Positions 16,626-23,878 of a stretch of DNA of 52,231 nt are shown in pieces. The position numbers and the translations under genes were made by a program. The DNA lies in contig NZ_MIJB01000030.1 in the NCBI RefSeq assembly GCF_002174305.1, positions 1-52,231 on the forward strand. Reading direction: 5' to 3'. Origin of the DNA: Aeromicrobium sp. PE09-221. GTDB taxonomy: Bacteria; Actinomycetota; Actinomycetes; Propionibacteriales; Nocardioidaceae. The notes beneath the pieces were generated by a model. The model was not told the DNA's origin, did no database searches, and saw nothing but the letters and a program-made list of their open reading frames with translations. How positions within the stretch are numbered: the stretch's first letter is position 1; each line of letters begins with the position of its first letter.

Positions 16626-17599
16626 TGCGCGGTCAGCTGCTCGGCGACCGAAGATGCGCCGTCGACGAGCCGGACTCCCGGAGTCGAGGCCGAGAAGGGC
16701 ACCGTCACAAAACGCTCCTGCTGGACGGCACGGAGCTGACTCAGGGCGGGGTCATTGCGCAGGAACTCGATTTTGTCCTCGGCGGTCGACCATCCGGCAT
16801 CGGCGAGCACGATCACATCCGGGTCCTCGGCGACGACCTGCTCCCAGCTGACATCGGCCCAGCCGCCGTCCTGATCGCCGAAGACGTTCTCGGCACCGAT
16901 CGCGTCGAGGATGAGCTGCGGCCCGCCCTGTCCGGCTCCGGCGAAGGCGGTGTCCGTACCGGAGTCGAACCAGAAGACGCGAAGCCCCTCGCCCGCGCCC
17001 TCGGCCTCGAGCTCGTCCAGCGTCTCCTGTTGATCGACGCGGATCTCCTCGGCACGGTCGGGGACTCCGAAGGCGGCGGCGACATCGTCGATCTCGCCCC
17101 ACACGCTGTCCCAGCTGACCTCGGGCTTGTCATCGCCGGGGCAGCCGAGCGGGGACACATAGGTCGCGATGGCGGAGTCGGCCAGCTCCTCGCGATCACC
17201 GGCGGACTCGGCGTCGAAGGCCGAGGCATAGGAGGCGTAGATGAGATCGGGGCGCTCGGCGAGCACCGTCTCGCTGTCGGGATACGCGTCGGCGACCACG
17301 GGCACCGATTCATAGGCATCGCGCCACTTCTCGGGAATCTCGTCATCGAGATATGCGGTGCCGGCCAACTGGTCCTCGACACCCAGCGCGAGCGCCACCT
17401 CGGTGGCGCCCTGGTTCATGGTGATGGCGTTCTCGGGCCGGTCGGCGATCTCCGAGGTGAAGCCGCAGCTGGTCAGCTCGATCGGGAAGCCGGCATCGGC
17501 ACCATCGCCGCCGTCGCCGGCGGTGGGAGCACCGGCGCAGCCGGTGAGGAGGAGCGCCGTCGCCGCGACAGCGAGGGTGGGGAGGGTACGGACGACCAT
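16622..17599 (-). CDS. btuF: Corrinoid-binding lipoprotein (BtuF-like)
   Basis: The protein has 325 residues with a lipoprotein signal (ALLLTGCAG, Cys21). It has helical-backbone binding-protein features (ENAITMNQGATEVALALGVEDQLAG; WEQVVAEDPDVIVLADAGW). It delivers ligand to the btuC permease. The start at 17599 follows AAAGGGAC at suitable spacing; an extended frame would read back through the riboswitch and is rejected. First gene of the operon running down to the methyltransferase at 12281. Confidence 0.9.
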   Translation of the reverse strand: MVVRTLPTLAVAATALLLTGCAGAPTAGDGGDGADAGFPIELTSCGFTSEIADRPENAITMNQGATEVALALGVEDQLAGTAYLDDEIPEKWRDAYESVPVVADAYPDSETVLAERPDLIYASYASAFDAESAGDREELADSAIATYVSPLGCPGDDKPEVSWDSVWGEIDDVAAAFGVPDRAEEIRVDQQETLDELEAEGAGEGLRVFWFDSGTDTAFAGAGQGGPQLILDAIGAENVFGDQDGGWADVSWEQVVAEDPDVIVLADAGWSTAEDKIEFLRNDPALSQLRAVQQERFVTVPFSASTPGVRLVDGASSVAEQLTAQ

Positions 17600-17654
17600 G
17601 ACAGGTCCCTTTCGTCCGAGGCTCGTACGCGAAGCCTGCAACTGGATGGATGAC

Positions 17655-17668
17655 GCACGCGAACGTGC
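17655..17668 (-). other. UUCG tetraloop hairpin after the btuF aptamer
   Basis: On the minus strand GCACG-TTCG-CGTGC makes a stable hairpin directly after the aptamer. It has no T tract, so it is more likely part of the expression platform than an intrinsic terminator. Confidence 0.45.
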
Positions 17669-17669
17669 G

Positions 17670-17815
17670 GCCAGCAGGTCTTCGGACTCGGGATCGACCA
17701 GACGGAGCACCTTCCCGGGCCCAAGGCCCAGTGGCAACCTGCTCCGCCCGTCACCCTCACCGCTGCGCGTCAGTCCCGGACTCACACCGGGTTCCCTGGC
17801 TCAAGCGAGCACGAC
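17670..17815 (-). ncRNA. Cobalamin riboswitch in the btuF leader
   Basis: Read on the minus strand the leader has the classical order: GGGAACCCGGTGTGAGTCC, GGGACTGACGCGCAGCGGTG, TTGCCACTGGGCC, GGGAAGGTGCTCC and GAGTCCGAAGACCTGC. This matches the long cobalamin aptamer layout. A TACAGT -10 box lies at 17826-17831, about 10 bases upstream, just past the stop of the FhuF-like gene. Binding of adenosylcobalamin should reduce expression of the uptake operon. Confidence 0.93.
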
Positions 17816-17839
17816 TGGCGCTCGCACTGTAACAGGAGA

Positions 17840-18481
17840 TCAGCGAGCCGCGAGCACGCAGTCGCCGCAATAGCCTCCGCCCGGCAGCCGGTAGTACAGG
17901 CAGCAGGAGGTACGAGTGAAGACGCCGTCCACCGCGCCCGTGCCCCGTAACGGGCCGCGACCGAGGAGATTCAGGGCGGCTGCGAGGGCGCGGCCCTCGC
18001 GATCGGCCCCCGCACGTCGCAGCATCGTCACGGCTCCGAAGACCGCCGAGGCCGCGTTGCCGTCGAGGATCGTGCGCGAGACGGAGAAGTCGGCCCCGAT
18101 GCGTTCCGCGAGCGGGCCGATGACCCCGGTGATCACCTCGTCGAGCGTGCGCGGCTGACCGGGTTGCACAGCGATCGGCCAGGGTCCGGAGTCCACGGGC
18201 CGCCAATGCGTCGAGAACAGGTCGATGCGCGGCGGCATCTCACCCAGTGCGAGCGAGCCCAGCACCGGGGAGACGGCTCGTGCGAACAATCCCAGGGACA
18301 TGATCGAGGCAGCGACCCGATCCTCGACGTCGGCGCGGGCGCGCTCGGCGAGGGCGTCGCGGGCGTGGGCCACGCGCTCGGCGAGCACGTCATCGCGCAG
18401 ACCGTCGAGAGCCAGCCAGCCTTCGCCCACGACCTCGCGCTCGACCGCGAAATACGGGCCTAGAGCGGCGAGCGGGTCCAT
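17840..18481 (-). CDS. FhuF-like [2Fe-2S] siderophore-iron reductase
   Basis: The protein has 213 residues. The last 21 contain CCLYYRLPGGGYCGDC (Cys193, Cys194, Cys205, Cys208), the CC-x10-C-x2-C cluster motif of FhuF-type ferric-siderophore reductases. The family releases iron from siderophores in the cytoplasm by reduction. A TAGCCT -10 box sits 6 bases before the ATG with no ribosome site, so it is probably leaderless. It starts 9 bases after the zinc ATPase stop on the same strand but ends just before the btuF promoter, so it may be shared in function or merely adjacent. Confidence 0.85.
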   Translation of the reverse strand: MDPLAALGPYFAVEREVVGEGWLALDGLRDDVLAERVAHARDALAERARADVEDRVAASIMSLGLFARAVSPVLGSLALGEMPPRIDLFSTHWRPVDSGPWPIAVQPGQPRTLDEVITGVIGPLAERIGADFSVSRTILDGNAASAVFGAVTMLRRAGADREGRALAAALNLLGRGPLRGTGAVDGVFTRTSCCLYYRLPGGGYCGDCVLAAR

Positions 18482-18487
18482 GCTCGC

Positions 18488-18493
18488 AGGCTA
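18488..18493 (-). promoter_or_regulatory. Leaderless -10 box of the FhuF-like gene
   Basis: TAGCCT (minus strand) is followed by GCGAGC and the ATG, spacing 6, within the actinobacterial leaderless range. It overlaps the stop codon of the upstream ATPase gene. Confidence 0.5.
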
Positions 18494-19159
18494 CGCGAAC
18501 CGCGCGCGGGCCTGCTCGCGCTGATCCCGCGTCGGCGGGTGGGGGCGGAGGCGGCCGTCGACGAGGACGACGATCTCGTCGCTCGCCTCCGCCGCTTCGG
18601 CATCGTGGGTCGCCTGCACCACGACCCGTCCGGTGGCAGCGACACGACGCAGTACCTCGCTCAGCTCCCGGCGCACGCCGATATCGAGGCCCGACATCGG
18701 CTCGTCGAGCACCATCACCGGGGCATCGCAGACGATCGCCCGCGCCACCAGGCTGCGCTGGATCTGCCCTCCGGAGAGCTCGTCGAGACGTCGTCGCGCG
18801 AGAGGCGCGATGCCGAGATCGTCCATCGCGCCCTCCACCGCCCGGCGATCGTCACGGGTCACGCGTCGCCACGCACCTCGACGCTGCCAGGCGCCCATCG
18901 TCACCACATCGCGCACGGTGAGCGGCAGACGTGGATCGATATGGGTGCGCTGCGGGACATACGCGACCCCACCCGGTGGACGGACCACGTGACCACGATC
19001 CGGGGAGCTGATCCCGGCCATGACGTCCAGCAGTGTCGTCTTACCGGCGCCGTTCGAACCGCGCAGCGCCGTCACCTTACCGGCGGCGAAACACCAGGTG
19101 ACACCCCGCAGCACCTGATGGCGTCCGTAGCCCGCATGGACCTCGCACACGTCGATCAT
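18491..19159 (-). CDS. aztA: Zinc ABC transporter ATPase (AztA/ZnuC type)
   Basis: The protein has 222 residues, with Walker A GSNGAGKTT (residues 34-42), Q-loop YVPQRTHID, signature LSGGQIQRSLVARAI and Walker B VMVLDEPMSGLD. The YVPQR Q-loop context is typical of zinc and manganese importers. It energises the AztB permease encoded divergently at 19209. ATG 19159 follows AAGGGGGT. A probable Zur site lies in the 49-base divergent gap. Confidence 0.9.
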   Translation of the reverse strand: MIDVCEVHAGYGRHQVLRGVTWCFAAGKVTALRGSNGAGKTTLLDVMAGISSPDRGHVVRPPGGVAYVPQRTHIDPRLPLTVRDVVTMGAWQRRGAWRRVTRDDRRAVEGAMDDLGIAPLARRRLDELSGGQIQRSLVARAIVCDAPVMVLDEPMSGLDIGVRRELSEVLRRVAATGRVVVQATHDAEAAEASDEIVVLVDGRLRPHPPTRDQREQARARFA

Positions 19160-19170
19160 CGGACCCCCTT

Positions 19171-19200
19171 TTGATAACGGTTCTCATTACATTGTAAAGT
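19171..19200. promoter_or_regulatory. Probable Zur box with leaderless promoter of aztB
   Basis: TGATAACGGTTCTCATTACA (19172-19191) is an AT-rich imperfect palindrome in a GC-rich genome, with half sites GATAACG and TCATTAC matching actinobacterial Zur operators. A plus-strand promoter can be read as TTGATA (19171-19176) and TAAAGT (19195-19200), the latter 8 bases before the aztB ATG, which would be leaderless. The single site could repress both directions when zinc is sufficient. Confidence 0.72.
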
Positions 19201-19208
19201 CCTCGCCG

Positions 19209-20051
19209 ATGAACCTTCTGACCGACCCTTTCACCGTGAGCTTCGTGGGTCGCGCCGCGATCGCGGGACTTCTCGTGGCCATCGCCTGCGCCTGCGCCGG
19301 CACCTGGGTGGTGCTGCGCGGCATGGCCTTCCTCGGCGATGCGATGTCGCACGGCATGCTCCCGGGCGTCGCCCTCGCCTCCCTCGCCGGCGTGAGCCTC
19401 AGCCTCGGCGCGGGCGTCGCCGCCGCCCTGATGGCCGTGGGAGTGTCGGCATTGCAGCGGAACCGCCGCCTCGGGACCGACACCACGATCGGCCTGCTCT
19501 TCGTCGGCATGCTCGCCGCCGGCGTGATCATCGTCTCTGCCTCGGGATCCTTCGCCGTCGACATCACCGCCTTCCTCTTCGGCGAGGTGCTCGCGGTCCA
19601 GACCGGCGACCTCGTGACCCTGGCGATCGTCACCGCGGTCATCGTGGCGATGTCCGCCCTCGGCCACCGCGCCTTCCTGGTCAGCGCCCTCGACCGGCGG
19701 ATCGCCCTCACCAGCGGCCTGCGTCCCGAGCTCGCCCAGCTTGCCCTGCTGACGATGTTGACCCTCGCGATCGTGGCCACCTTCAGCATCGTCGGAACGC
19801 TCCTCGTGTTCGGCATGCTCATCGCCCCTCCGGCCGCGGCAGTGCTGTGGACCTCGCGGGTGTCTCTCGCGATCGTCCTGGCCGCCACCCTCGGCGCTGT
19901 GGCCGTCACCCTCGGTCTGCTCGTCTCCTGGCACGCCGGCACAGCCGCCGGCGCGACCATCACCGCCTGCGCGGTCGCGATCTTCGCCCTGGCACTCGGA
20001 CTGCGTTCCGCCTTGCCCTCTACCGCCCACACCCTCGAAAGGACCGCATGA
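19209..20051 (+). CDS. aztB: Zinc ABC transporter permease (AztB/ZnuB type)
   Basis: The protein has 280 residues and about eight membrane helices, with the ABC-3 family pattern WVVLRGMAFLGDAMSHGMLPG and the conserved LLVFGMLIAPPAAA. It forms the zinc channel with aztA. No ribosome site precedes ATG 19209; a TAAAGT -10 is 8 bases upstream. Its stop overlaps the next ATG (ATGA). Confidence 0.92.
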   Translation: MNLLTDPFTVSFVGRAAIAGLLVAIACACAGTWVVLRGMAFLGDAMSHGMLPGVALASLAGVSLSLGAGVAAALMAVGVSALQRNRRLGTDTTIGLLFVGMLAAGVIIVSASGSFAVDITAFLFGEVLAVQTGDLVTLAIVTAVIVAMSALGHRAFLVSALDRRIALTSGLRPELAQLALLTMLTLAIVATFSIVGTLLVFGMLIAPPAAAVLWTSRVSLAIVLAATLGAVAVTLGLLVSWHAGTAAGATITACAVAIFALALGLRSALPSTAHTLERTA

Positions 20052-21079
20052 GACCCCTCCGTCCCCTCCTCGGCGCAACCAGCATCGTCCTGGTCGCCGC
20101 CTGCTCGTCATCCCCTGTCGACGATGCCGGCCAGCAGCACGGACACGGGCACGTCGAGGGAGCCGTCGAGGAGGCCGAGGCGCAGTACCGGCTGGTGGTC
20201 GCCGATGGCGAGAGCGCGTCGGTCATCGACCTCCTCGACGCCACGAGCACGACCTTCGACCTGCCCGCCGATTCCCTGCAGACCGATGGACGCTTCGTCT
20301 ACGGCCAGCGCGACGGCTCGGTGACGGTGGTCGACGCGGGCACGTGGACCTGGCCGCACGGCGACCACAACCACTACTACCGTCAGGACGCCGCCCTCCT
20401 CGGCGACGTCGAGCTGGACGCCGGCACGATCATCGGCGCCTTCGGCTCGGACACCCTCGCCGTCGGCGAGGACGGCGCGGTCACCGTCATCGACCGCGAC
20501 GCTCTCGAGGACGGCGAGCTGTCGACCTCGACCGGTGAGGACATCGATGGCTCGTGCGAGGACCCCGCCGGCGCCGTGCACACCGGCGAACAGCTCGTCC
20601 TCGCCTGCGCCGCGGGGGCCCTGATCGTCGAGGACGACACGACCGAGCTCGTGGAATACCCCGGCGAGGGACGGGCGCATGACGTCCGTCAGCGGCCTCG
20701 CGCCACGGAGCTCGCCGCGGTCATCGACGACAGCGTGGCCGTGCTCGATCTCAACGACCGGACCTGGACGACCTTCGAGAGTCCCTCACCCCTCACGGCC
20801 GTCGCACTCGGCGCCGATCTCGGCGTGCTCGTCCTCGGTGAGGACGGCACGTTGCGGCACTACTCCCTGACCGGTGAGCAGCTCGCTGAGCGACCCCTCA
20901 TCGAGCACCCGGACCCCGAGAACCCTCCCGCAATCGTCGCCGACAGCTCCCGCGCCTATGTGAACGACTCCGAGGCCTCAGTGGTACACGAGATCGACTA
21001 CGCCGACGGCCTGCGCATCGCCCGAGGCATCCAGACCGGGGACGTCGCCCCGCTGCATCTGGTGGAGACGGGATCGTGA
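20048..21079 (+). CDS. AztD-like beta-propeller lipoprotein, first copy
   Basis: The protein has 343 residues with a lipoprotein signal (VLVAACSSS, Cys19), a His-rich stretch after it (QQHGHGH, residues 29-35) and a second His cluster HGDHNHYY at about residue 105. The body is a run of short beta-rich repeats of propeller type (VVADGESASVIDLLD ... LAVGEDGAVTVID), like the AztD zinc chaperone encoded 0.9 kb downstream but clearly diverged. It is coupled by ATGA to aztB and by GTGA to aztC. A zinc-holding or transfer role is inferred from position and histidines. Confidence 0.75.
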   Translation: MRPLRPLLGATSIVLVAACSSSPVDDAGQQHGHGHVEGAVEEAEAQYRLVVADGESASVIDLLDATSTTFDLPADSLQTDGRFVYGQRDGSVTVVDAGTWTWPHGDHNHYYRQDAALLGDVELDAGTIIGAFGSDTLAVGEDGAVTVIDRDALEDGELSTSTGEDIDGSCEDPAGAVHTGEQLVLACAAGALIVEDDTTELVEYPGEGRAHDVRQRPRATELAAVIDDSVAVLDLNDRTWTTFESPSPLTAVALGADLGVLVLGEDGTLRHYSLTGEQLAERPLIEHPDPENPPAIVADSSRAYVNDSEASVVHEIDYADGLRIARGIQTGDVAPLHLVETGS

Positions 21080-21972
21080 CCCGTCGACTGGCCTCGCTCG
21101 CGGGCTGTGCCGCGATGGCGGTCGGCGCCCTCGCCGCCTGCGGCGACGGTCCCACGGACGGCGGCGTAGTGGTCACCACCAATATCCTCGGCGATGTCGT
21201 GCGAGAGGTCGCCGGCGACGATGTCGAGGTCACCGTGCTCATGCCGGCCGGGGCCGACCCGCACTCCTTCGAGATCTCCGCCCAGCAGGCCGCAGCCGTC
21301 GAGAGCGCCGACCTCGTGGTCAGCAACGGCCTCGGCCTCGAAGAAGGCGTCCAGCATGTCGTCGACGCCGCCGAGGCGCAGGGTGTGCCGGTGCTGGCGG
21401 TCGGCGACCTCGTCGATCCGCTGGAGTACCGGGAGGATGCCTCGGCCGGACAACTCGACCCGCATTTCTGGACCGACCCCGCCCGTATGAGCCTCGCGGT
21501 GGAGCACCTGACCGAGGCGCTGGAGGAGCACGCGGGCGTGGACCCCGCCGAGAACGCCGCGGCCTATCTCGACGAGCTAGACGCCCTCGATCGGCACATG
21601 GGCGATGCCTTCGATGCCATCCCCGCGGACCGTCGGAGCCTGGTCACCAATCACCACGTCCTCGGCTACCTCGCCGACCGCTACGACTTCGAGGTCATCG
21701 GCGCGGTGATCCCCAGCGGCACCACCCTCGCCTCGCCGAGTGCCGCGGACCTCGACTCGCTCGCCACCGCGATCACCCAGAACGACGTGCCCGCGATCTT
21801 CGCCGACTCATCGCAGCCCGATCGGCTGGCCCAGGTGCTCGCCGACACCGCCGACATCGAGGTCGAGGTCGTCTCGCTGTACTCCGAGTCGCTCACCGCC
21901 GAGGGCGAGGCGGCCACCTACCTGGGGATGATGCGCGCCAATACCGACGCCATCGCCTCCGCACTGTCCTGA
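21076..21972 (+). CDS. aztC: Zinc-binding lipoprotein (AztC type)
   Basis: The protein has 298 residues with a lipoprotein signal (Cys22). Cluster A-I binding-protein metal ligands are visible: GADPHSFEIS (His63), QLDPHFWTDP, VTNHHVLGYLADRY and IFADSS. It lacks the long His-rich loop of ZnuA, as AztC does, and so would depend on a chaperone. Family knowledge: AztC receives zinc from AztD and hands it to AztB. The GTG start overlaps the upstream stop. Confidence 0.88.
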   Translation: MTRRLASLAGCAAMAVGALAACGDGPTDGGVVVTTNILGDVVREVAGDDVEVTVLMPAGADPHSFEISAQQAAAVESADLVVSNGLGLEEGVQHVVDAAEAQGVPVLAVGDLVDPLEYREDASAGQLDPHFWTDPARMSLAVEHLTEALEEHAGVDPAENAAAYLDELDALDRHMGDAFDAIPADRRSLVTNHHVLGYLADRYDFEVIGAVIPSGTTLASPSAADLDSLATAITQNDVPAIFADSSQPDRLAQVLADTADIEVEVVSLYSESLTAEGEAATYLGMMRANTDAIASALS

Positions 21973-22000
21973 CGCACCCATCCACGAAGGAGTTATACCC

Positions 22001-23182
22001 ATGACCAGACGACATGCGATCCTGCCGCTCGCGCTCGCCGCCACGCTCGCACTCGCCGCGTGCGGCAGCGAATCGGAGACCGACGAGGCCGGAGACCACG
22101 GCCACGACCACGGCGGCGGATCCATCGACCATCCGGTCGCCGTCACCTACGACGGCGGCATCCTCCTGCTCGACGGCGAGACCCTCGAGGTCGAGAAGGA
22201 CATCGAGCTCGAGGGCTTCAACCGCCTCAACCCGGCCGGCACCGATGACCACATCCTGGTCTCGACATCCGAGGGCTTCCAGGTCCTCGATGCCACCGCG
22301 GGCGAACTCACCGACCTCGTCTTCGAGGCCGACACGCCCGGTCACGTAGTCCGGCACGCGGACAAGGCGGTGTTGTTCGCCGACGGCACCGGCGAGATCA
22401 CCGTGTTCGATCCGCACGGCCTCGACCACGGCGAGATGCCCGAGACCGAGACCTACTCGACCCCCGAGGCGCACCATGGCGTCGCGATCGTATTGGAGAA
22501 CGGCGACCTGCTCACCTCCCTCGGCGACAGCGAGACCCGGGTCGGGGCCCGCGTGGTGGACGCGGACGGCGAGGAGGTCGCCCGCTCCGAGGAGTGCCCC
22601 GGCGTGCACGGCGAGGCGACCGCGCGCGACGAGGTGGTCGTGATCGGTTGCGAGGACGGTCTGCTGACCTATGCCGACGGCGAGTTCACCAAGATCGACA
22701 GCCCCACCGAGTACGGCCGCATCGGCAACCAGGCCGGCTCGGACACGTCCTCGGTGGTGCTCGGCGACTACAAGCAGGATCCCGATGCCGAGCTGGAGCG
22801 CCCGACGCAGGTGTCGCTGACCGACACCGCCACCGGCGAACTGACCCTGGTGGACCTGCCCTCGAGCTACACCTTCCGCTCGCTGGCCCGGGGCCACGAC
22901 GGTGAGGCACTTGTTCTCGGCACCGATGGTGCGATCCACGTGATCGACCCGGAGTCCGCCGAGATCACCGACTCGATCCCGGTGCTCGACGAGGAGTGGA
23001 CCGAGCCGCTCGACTGGCAGCAGCCGCGGCCGGCGATCTTCGTGCGCGAGCACACCGCCTATGTGAGCGATCCGGCCAACCAGCAGCTCCACGCGGTGGA
23101 CCTGGACTCCGGCGAGATCACCGCCACGGTCGATCTCGATGTTGCCCCCAATGAGCTCAGCGGGGTGCTCCACTCCCACTGA
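22001..23182 (+). CDS. aztD: Zinc metallochaperone AztD
   Basis: The protein has 393 residues with a lipoprotein signal (LALAACGS, Cys21), a His-rich segment GDHGHDHGG (about residues 31-39), and AztD hallmarks HHGVAIVLENGDLL, ECPGVHGEA, GCEDGLLTY and a C-terminal VSDPANQQLHAVDL. AztD is a beta-propeller that binds zinc outside the membrane and transfers it to AztC. A good AAGGAG precedes ATG 22001. It is the last gene of the zinc operon. Confidence 0.9.
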   Translation: MTRRHAILPLALAATLALAACGSESETDEAGDHGHDHGGGSIDHPVAVTYDGGILLLDGETLEVEKDIELEGFNRLNPAGTDDHILVSTSEGFQVLDATAGELTDLVFEADTPGHVVRHADKAVLFADGTGEITVFDPHGLDHGEMPETETYSTPEAHHGVAIVLENGDLLTSLGDSETRVGARVVDADGEEVARSEECPGVHGEATARDEVVVIGCEDGLLTYADGEFTKIDSPTEYGRIGNQAGSDTSSVVLGDYKQDPDAELERPTQVSLTDTATGELTLVDLPSSYTFRSLARGHDGEALVLGTDGAIHVIDPESAEITDSIPVLDEEWTEPLDWQQPRPAIFVREHTAYVSDPANQQLHAVDLDSGEITATVDLDVAPNELSGVLHSH

Positions 23183-23189
23183 GAAGATA

Positions 23190-23232
23190 GACTCACCGGT
23201 GTGCGGCATTTCATGTCGCACACCGGTGAGTC
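23190..23232 (+). promoter_or_regulatory. Perfect 16-bp inverted repeat upstream of a toxin-antitoxin pair
   Basis: GACTCACCGGTGTGCG (23190-23205) and its exact complement (23217-23232) surround an 11-base AT-richer loop. A TAGACT -10-like hexamer overlaps the left arm at 23188-23193. The right arm ends 11 bases before the antitoxin ATG. It could be the operator of the pair, a leader hairpin, or also stop aztD transcription; there is no T tract. Confidence 0.65.
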
Positions 23233-23243
23233 GAGGAGTCCCC

Positions 23244-23531
23244 ATGAAGACTGTCCGCAAGCCGCTGCCGATGAGCAGCACAGACCTCACCCTCGTTCAG
23301 TCCGTACGCGAGGATCCGGCCTATCGGGAGGCATTAGCGGCGGCCAGCGGCCGCAGCCTCGGCGACCATCCCAGCGAGGCGAGCGTGTTACGCGCGATCT
23401 TCGAGGCGGGCGCCGCCTCCGTTCGCGAACATGTCGAGGCAGTTGGCTACGCCGAACTCGGCGCCCAACGTGGTACGGAATCACGCCGTATCGCCCGACG
23501 CCGCCGGCCTGCCTGGGCTGACGAGGACTGA
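23244..23531 (+). CDS. Putative antitoxin of MazF-type pair
   Basis: The protein has 95 residues, is mostly helical and has a basic C-terminus (ESRRIARRRRPAWADED). The sequence SEASVLRAIFEAGAASVREH resembles ribbon-helix or antitoxin dimerisation segments, but I do not recognise a named family. A GAGGAG ribosome site precedes ATG 23244. The MazF-like gene begins one base after its stop, the usual antitoxin-toxin order. Confidence 0.7.
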   Translation: MKTVRKPLPMSSTDLTLVQSVREDPAYREALAAASGRSLGDHPSEASVLRAIFEAGAASVREHVEAVGYAELGAQRGTESRRIARRRRPAWADED

Positions 23532-23532
23532 C

Positions 23533-23874
23533 ATGGCCTACGCGCGGGGCCAGATCCTCCACGTCCAGTTCGAGCACATCGATGAGCCCAAACTCATGCT
23601 GGTGGTCTCCAACAACATGCGGAACCAGAAGCTCGGCTCTGTCCTCGCCGTCCGCTTGACCACCACACGCAAACCCCGGTTGCCGAGCATCGTGGACCTC
23701 GGGGACGCCTCCGAGTCCGTCCATGGCCACATCGTGTGTGACGACATCGTCGAGGTCTATGACGACGAGGTGCTGACGGTCCGAACGTCTCTGTCTCCCA
23801 CGACGATGTCCCGCGTCGACTCGGCGCTGGCGGCGGCACTCGCACTTCCGCCACCAGGTGACGTGGCACCATGA
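23533..23874 (+). CDS. MazF/PemK-like toxin
   Basis: The protein has 113 residues. It begins YARGQILHVQF and continues PKLMLVVSNNMRNQKLGSVLAVRLTT, then GHIVCDDIVEV and LSPTTMSRVDSALAAAL, matching the MazF fold order (R/G at strand 1, P-LVVSN, V-CDDI, TM--VD-AL). MazF toxins are RNases that cut mRNA; the catalytic Arg/Thr equivalents (RLTTTR) appear present. Start ATG 23533, 1 base after the antitoxin stop. cobG starts 4 bases after its stop, so toxin and cobG are likely on one transcript. Confidence 0.82.
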   Translation: MAYARGQILHVQFEHIDEPKLMLVVSNNMRNQKLGSVLAVRLTTTRKPRLPSIVDLGDASESVHGHIVCDDIVEVYDDEVLTVRTSLSPTTMSRVDSALAAALALPPPGDVAP

Positions 23875-23878
23875 CCCG

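Noticed and set aside
19077..20111. A 344-codon minus-strand frame opposite aztB, rich in Gly, Asp, Glu, His and Gln
   Set aside because: It is the antisense of a membrane-protein gene, which gives this composition, and it would overlap the aztA start and the Zur-type site.
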